Assembly: GCA_021372535.1 (NCBI GenBank) | Contig: JAJFUH010000015.1 | Coordinates: 1 to 56,253 of the forward strand | Source: a bacterium | GTDB taxonomy: Bacteria; Latescibacterota; Latescibacteria; Latescibacterales; Latescibacteraceae | Length of the DNA: 56,253 nucleotides | Reading direction: 5' to 3' | Shown here: positions 53,664 to 56,253 of the stretch, one piece after another | Layout of the letters: each line of letters opens with the position of its first letter | How positions within the stretch are numbered: the stretch's first letter is position 1 | Program-made: the position numbers and the translations under genes | The notes under the pieces: model-generated | Seen by the model: the letters and a program-made list of their open reading frames with translations, nothing else | Databases searched by the model: none | What the model was told of the DNA's origin: nothing

Positions 53664-53812
53664 CAAAATTAATAGAACACGGATTTTCGCTGATTTGTTT
53701 TTATCACTTTGAATGTGGACGGCTGATAATTTCTAACCATAGTATAAATAATCAATTATATTTTTAATGTCTTAGTGTCTTAATGGTGAATTATTTATGA
53801 ATAATCCGGGTC
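53664..53812. repeat. Dispersed AT-rich intergenic repeat (copy C)
   Basis: AACACGGATTTTCGCTGATT at the left, ATAAATAATCAATTATATTT in the middle and GGTGAATTATTTATGAATAA at the right match copy B (35226-35393) by eye across about 150 bases. No gene in the gap. Confidence 0.5.
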
Positions 53813-53839
53813 AGCATGTTGTGTATCAGCCATACCGGT

Positions 53840-54889
53840 TTAATCGCCATGGTTTTCCCTGCGGACGCCCTCGGAAGGAACCGGAAACATGATGGTCGTT
53901 ATACCCGCTTCTTTCCACGCCCCGATCATGGGTTGAGGGTCCGGATTGAGGGCAAGTACGGTTCCGCCTTTCCCGGCTCCGGCAAGTTTTGCCGCAATCG
54001 CACCTGAATCGAGGGCAATTTGTATAATATGCTCGTTTACCTCCGACGATGAGCCGAAGGATCGGACAATCTCATGATTCTCGGTCATGGCTTCACCGAG
54101 CATTTCCCAGTCCCCGCATATGATGGCTCTCTTTGCCATGCGGGCTATATGTGCAAGACGGAGGACGCCGTTGACCACGACCATGTCCCCTTCAATCCAG
54201 CGATCGCGCACCGGTTTATGAACGGAGCCCGACACACGCTGAACACCGGTATGTGCAAGCACAACGGGAAGCGGGGGGGCAGTACGGGATAAATCCTCGA
54301 CGGTGCCGAGCGGCTCCCGGTCAAGCGAGAGATAGTTTTCCTTATCGCTGAAATCGAGAAAATTGATCGAACCGAACACGCACATATAAGCATCCTGATA
54401 TCCACAGACGATTTTCAGGAAATAGAGCTCGATATGCCGGACCGTTTCGGCAAGCATGTATCGGTTCTTTCGTGCGCTTTTCCACAGTTCCGATTTTTCA
54501 TAGGCCTCGAATCGTGTTTTTCCCATCCATTCGAGGAGCGCGGCGACAAGGGCTGTCATTACCGCCGTCGAACCGGAAAGACCGGCGCGTACCGGGATGC
54601 GGGATGTTACAGTTATTCGAATCGGAGAGCTGCCGAGCTCGAAATATTCGACAGCGGCAAGAACGGCATCGAACATACCGCCGTCCTGAACGAGATCAGC
54701 CTTCGACCGTATCGTGCGGACGTGATTTTCGACCTCTATTTCAAGGGTATTCCAATCCTCGACCGTCACAAAAGCCCGCTCAACTGTCGAGCAGGAGATA
54801 ACCGAGCCGCCATACATGTCGGAAGGATTCCCCACTATGCCGCAGCGCCCCGGAGCCGAATATGTGATTCTGTCCTCAGGCACCGTCAT
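53840..54889 (-). CDS. GHMP kinase, glucuronokinase-like
   Basis: 349 residues. GHMP sugar-kinase motifs: the N-terminal APGRCGIVGNPSDMYGGSV with the NPSD typical of plant and bacterial glucuronokinases, the glycine/serine-rich ATP site RAGLSGSTAVMTALVAAL, and the C-terminal AKLAGAGKGGTVLAL. Members phosphorylate the anomeric carbon of a free sugar, here perhaps a uronic acid, giving a sugar 1-phosphate. Its ATG overlaps the stop of galU (ATGA), so kinase and uridylyltransferase are made together. A heptose-7-phosphate kinase activity is an alternative. Confidence 0.82.
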   Translation of the reverse strand: MTVPEDRITYSAPGRCGIVGNPSDMYGGSVISCSTVERAFVTVEDWNTLEIEVENHVRTIRSKADLVQDGGMFDAVLAAVEYFELGSSPIRITVTSRIPVRAGLSGSTAVMTALVAALLEWMGKTRFEAYEKSELWKSARKNRYMLAETVRHIELYFLKIVCGYQDAYMCVFGSINFLDFSDKENYLSLDREPLGTVEDLSRTAPPLPVVLAHTGVQRVSGSVHKPVRDRWIEGDMVVVNGVLRLAHIARMAKRAIICGDWEMLGEAMTENHEIVRSFGSSSEVNEHIIQIALDSGAIAAKLAGAGKGGTVLALNPDPQPMIGAWKEAGITTIMFPVPSEGVRRENHGD

Positions 54890-55743
54890 ACCTCATGAAG
54901 CTTGAGACGCATATACTGGCGCACGAGGTACCCGTATTCGGGATCATCGAGGGCAAAATCGAGAAACGCCTTGAAATAGGACTCGAATCCACCTACATCA
55001 TACCGGTGCTCGTCCTTGCGGAGCTTGACACCGATCACTTTTCTTCCCATTTTCAGGAGAGTGTTCATGGCATCGGTTATCTCGAGCTCGCCTTTTCTTC
55101 CCGCGGGGGTACGCCTGATGGCATCGAAGATCACCGGATCGAACACATACCGTGCGGAAATGGCAAGCCGCGAGGGCGCCTCGGCAGGAGCGGGCTTTTC
55201 AATAAGCTCTTCCACCTCGAACGTCGCTCCGGCACGGCCCTTCGGTTTTGCGATACCGTATTTGCGGACATCATCCTCGGCCACTTCCATGAAGGCCACG
55301 GTGGCACCGGCTCCCTCACTCTGGTGAACATCCATCATCCGCCTGAGCAGGCTCGAATGGCTCCCGCCGCGAATAACCGAGTCTCCGAGCGCCACAGCGA
55401 AATTGTCGCCATCCGTAAATTTTTCCGCGTACGAGATGGCATCCCCGAGACCGTTCTGTTCAGCCTGACGGATATAGAAAAAAGACAGATTGTTGAATGA
55501 TTCGGGTTCGAGCCCTACTTCGCCCAGCTCGGGATTGTAATCGAAATGATCCTCGATGGAACGTTTTTTCCGCCCGGTGACAAAGAGGATGTTGTCCAGC
55601 CCGGCATCGACCAGCTCCTCGACAACATACTGCACGATGGGTTTGCGCCCGATGGGCAGCATCTCCTTCGGCTGGCTCTTCGTTGCGGGCAGAAGCCGCG
55701 TCCCCCGTCCCGCGACCGGTATGACAGCTTTCGTAATCGCCAT
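54886..55743 (-). CDS. galU: UTP-glucose-1-phosphate uridylyltransferase
   Basis: 285 residues, complete and typical in length. It makes UDP-glucose from glucose 1-phosphate and UTP in the cytoplasm. Signatures: KAVIPVAGRGTRLLPATKSQ, KEMLPIGRKPIVQYVVEEL, LGDSVIRGG, VEELIEKPAPAEAPSRLAI and HRYDVGGFESYFKAF. The start ATG 55743 has GGGGAATT upstream. First gene of the galU-GHMP kinase pair. A coupled kinase plus uridylyltransferase suggests the pair also activates salvaged sugars or uronates. Confidence 0.94.
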   Translation of the reverse strand: MAITKAVIPVAGRGTRLLPATKSQPKEMLPIGRKPIVQYVVEELVDAGLDNILFVTGRKKRSIEDHFDYNPELGEVGLEPESFNNLSFFYIRQAEQNGLGDAISYAEKFTDGDNFAVALGDSVIRGGSHSSLLRRMMDVHQSEGAGATVAFMEVAEDDVRKYGIAKPKGRAGATFEVEELIEKPAPAEAPSRLAISARYVFDPVIFDAIRRTPAGRKGELEITDAMNTLLKMGRKVIGVKLRKDEHRYDVGGFESYFKAFLDFALDDPEYGYLVRQYMRLKLHEV

Positions 55744-56253
55744 AATTCCCCTTTCGTTAACCTTGCTTCAATTTTCACTTACAATGGTTCAAGATAGCAA
55801 TCGGGAGACCTTCATGTCAAACAGAAACATCAAACTTGATATTACACCGTGGATAATATGGGGTATCTGCAAGGAACATCGTATGGATGGATTTTGTTCA
55901 CGAAGATTGCATCTATTACAATAGTGTCCGGTTAAAATTGTAACAAAAACACGAAATACTTGAAAATTATGATTTTTCGTGTATATGGATTGTAAATAAT
56001 ATAATTGCTACCCCTTTTATCCACCCGAACTCACCCCTCAATCCTCCCCTTTCCAAAAGAAGGGCATCACCTGCTAACATTCTTTATTATCAAAGTGTTA
56101 TGTGCGTGGTGAGTTTCAGTAACTAATAGTAGCAATACCATGTCCTACTGCAAACAACAAGGTATTCAATATTTTTCCGGACAGTTCTGATTATATAATC
56201 TGTATTACATTTTTCATAAAAACCCATTATATTATAATCACTGTTCATAGTAC
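55744..56253. other. Intergenic region at window end with dispersed G/C-tract repeat
   Basis: 510 bases with no supported gene. 56009-56080 reads CCCCTTTTATCCACCCGAAC and TCACCCCTCAATCCTCCCCT, the reverse complement in large part of 33406-33478. The rest is AT-rich and the sequence runs to the window edge, so an upstream gene could begin outside. A 122-codon plus frame across 55556-55924 is antisense to galU and not called. Confidence 0.5.

Noticed and set aside
55495-55520. GGTTCGAGCCC in an antisense T-loop-like context, resembling a tRNA 3' arm
   Set aside because: It lies inside galU coding sequence and no cloverleaf can be drawn around it; no tRNA or rRNA was recognised anywhere in the window.
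1-56253. CRISPR array, prophage or complete insertion sequence
   Set aside because: No regularly spaced direct repeats, no transposase or phage structural genes and no terminal-repeat-bounded transposase were found; the repeats present are short and non-coding.

Overview
The window reads as about 56 kb of chromosome from an uncultured, Gram-negative-type bacterium. Coding DNA is moderately GC-rich and intergenic DNA is AT-rich. Several exported proteins begin with twin-arginine (Tat) signals (DUF362 proteins, N-acylglucosamine 2-epimerase family proteins, a GH3 lipoprotein). Two of them end in a FlgD-like beta-sandwich tail, there is a sigma-54-type promoter, and several repeat families are scattered between genes. 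This combination, with RraA-like, URO-D-like and DUF362 proteins, would fit a member of the FCB group or a neighbouring candidate phylum such as Latescibacterota. That placement is inference: no rRNA or tRNA gene was found, and no plasmid, phage or complete insertion sequence.

Layout. 1-2.7 kb (minus): nfi, a small zinc ribbon, a YbbR-domain protein, and tsaD cut by the window edge. 3.3-9.7 kb: two paralogous Tat-exported DUF362 proteins, a secreted protein with a carbohydrate-binding-like tail, and an aldo/keto reductase. 9.9-16.8 kb (plus): an MFS-HEAT fusion, a small Cys-rich protein, and a trio in which two exported AGE-family epimerases flank an HGSNAT/DUF5009-like membrane acetyltransferase. 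16.9-22 kb: a radical SAM protein, NAD synthetase, and an overlapping SGNH-like/metallophosphatase-like pair that has lost canonical catalytic residues. 22.2-26.2 kb (minus): a membrane-anchored, extracytoplasmic ubiquitin-fold protein, two Hsp20 genes behind a near-perfect sigma-54 promoter, a lipid kinase and a nucleotide-sugar dehydrogenase. 26.4-28.5 kb (plus): a KDG kinase and KDPG aldolase pair.

28.6-41.4 kb (minus): a methyltransferase, a 1217-residue soluble multi-PAS hybrid histidine kinase, a URO-D/MtaA-like protein, a UMF1-type MFS transporter overlapping an RNase HII-YraN fusion, an exported M20 amidohydrolase and a B12-binding radical SAM protein. 41.5-43.2 kb: an AT-rich type II restriction-modification pair, probably acquired. 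43.2-46.3 kb (minus): DinB and a GH3 beta-N-acetylhexosaminidase lipoprotein. 46.8-51.6 kb (plus): a folate one-carbon group (homocysteine methyltransferase/MTHFR, ThyX, methyl-THF corrinoid methyltransferase) and an exported RraA-like protein. 51.7-55.7 kb (minus): a second RraA-like protein, a sugar nucleotidyltransferase, a glucuronokinase-like GHMP kinase and GalU, which could form a sugar-activation route.

The points most worth a second look are: the exported ubiquitin-like protein; the sigma-54 control of hsp20; the two-epimerase/acetyltransferase trio; the pair of about 100-bp inverted repeats that brackets thyX; and the terminator placed directly in front of the second DUF362 gene.
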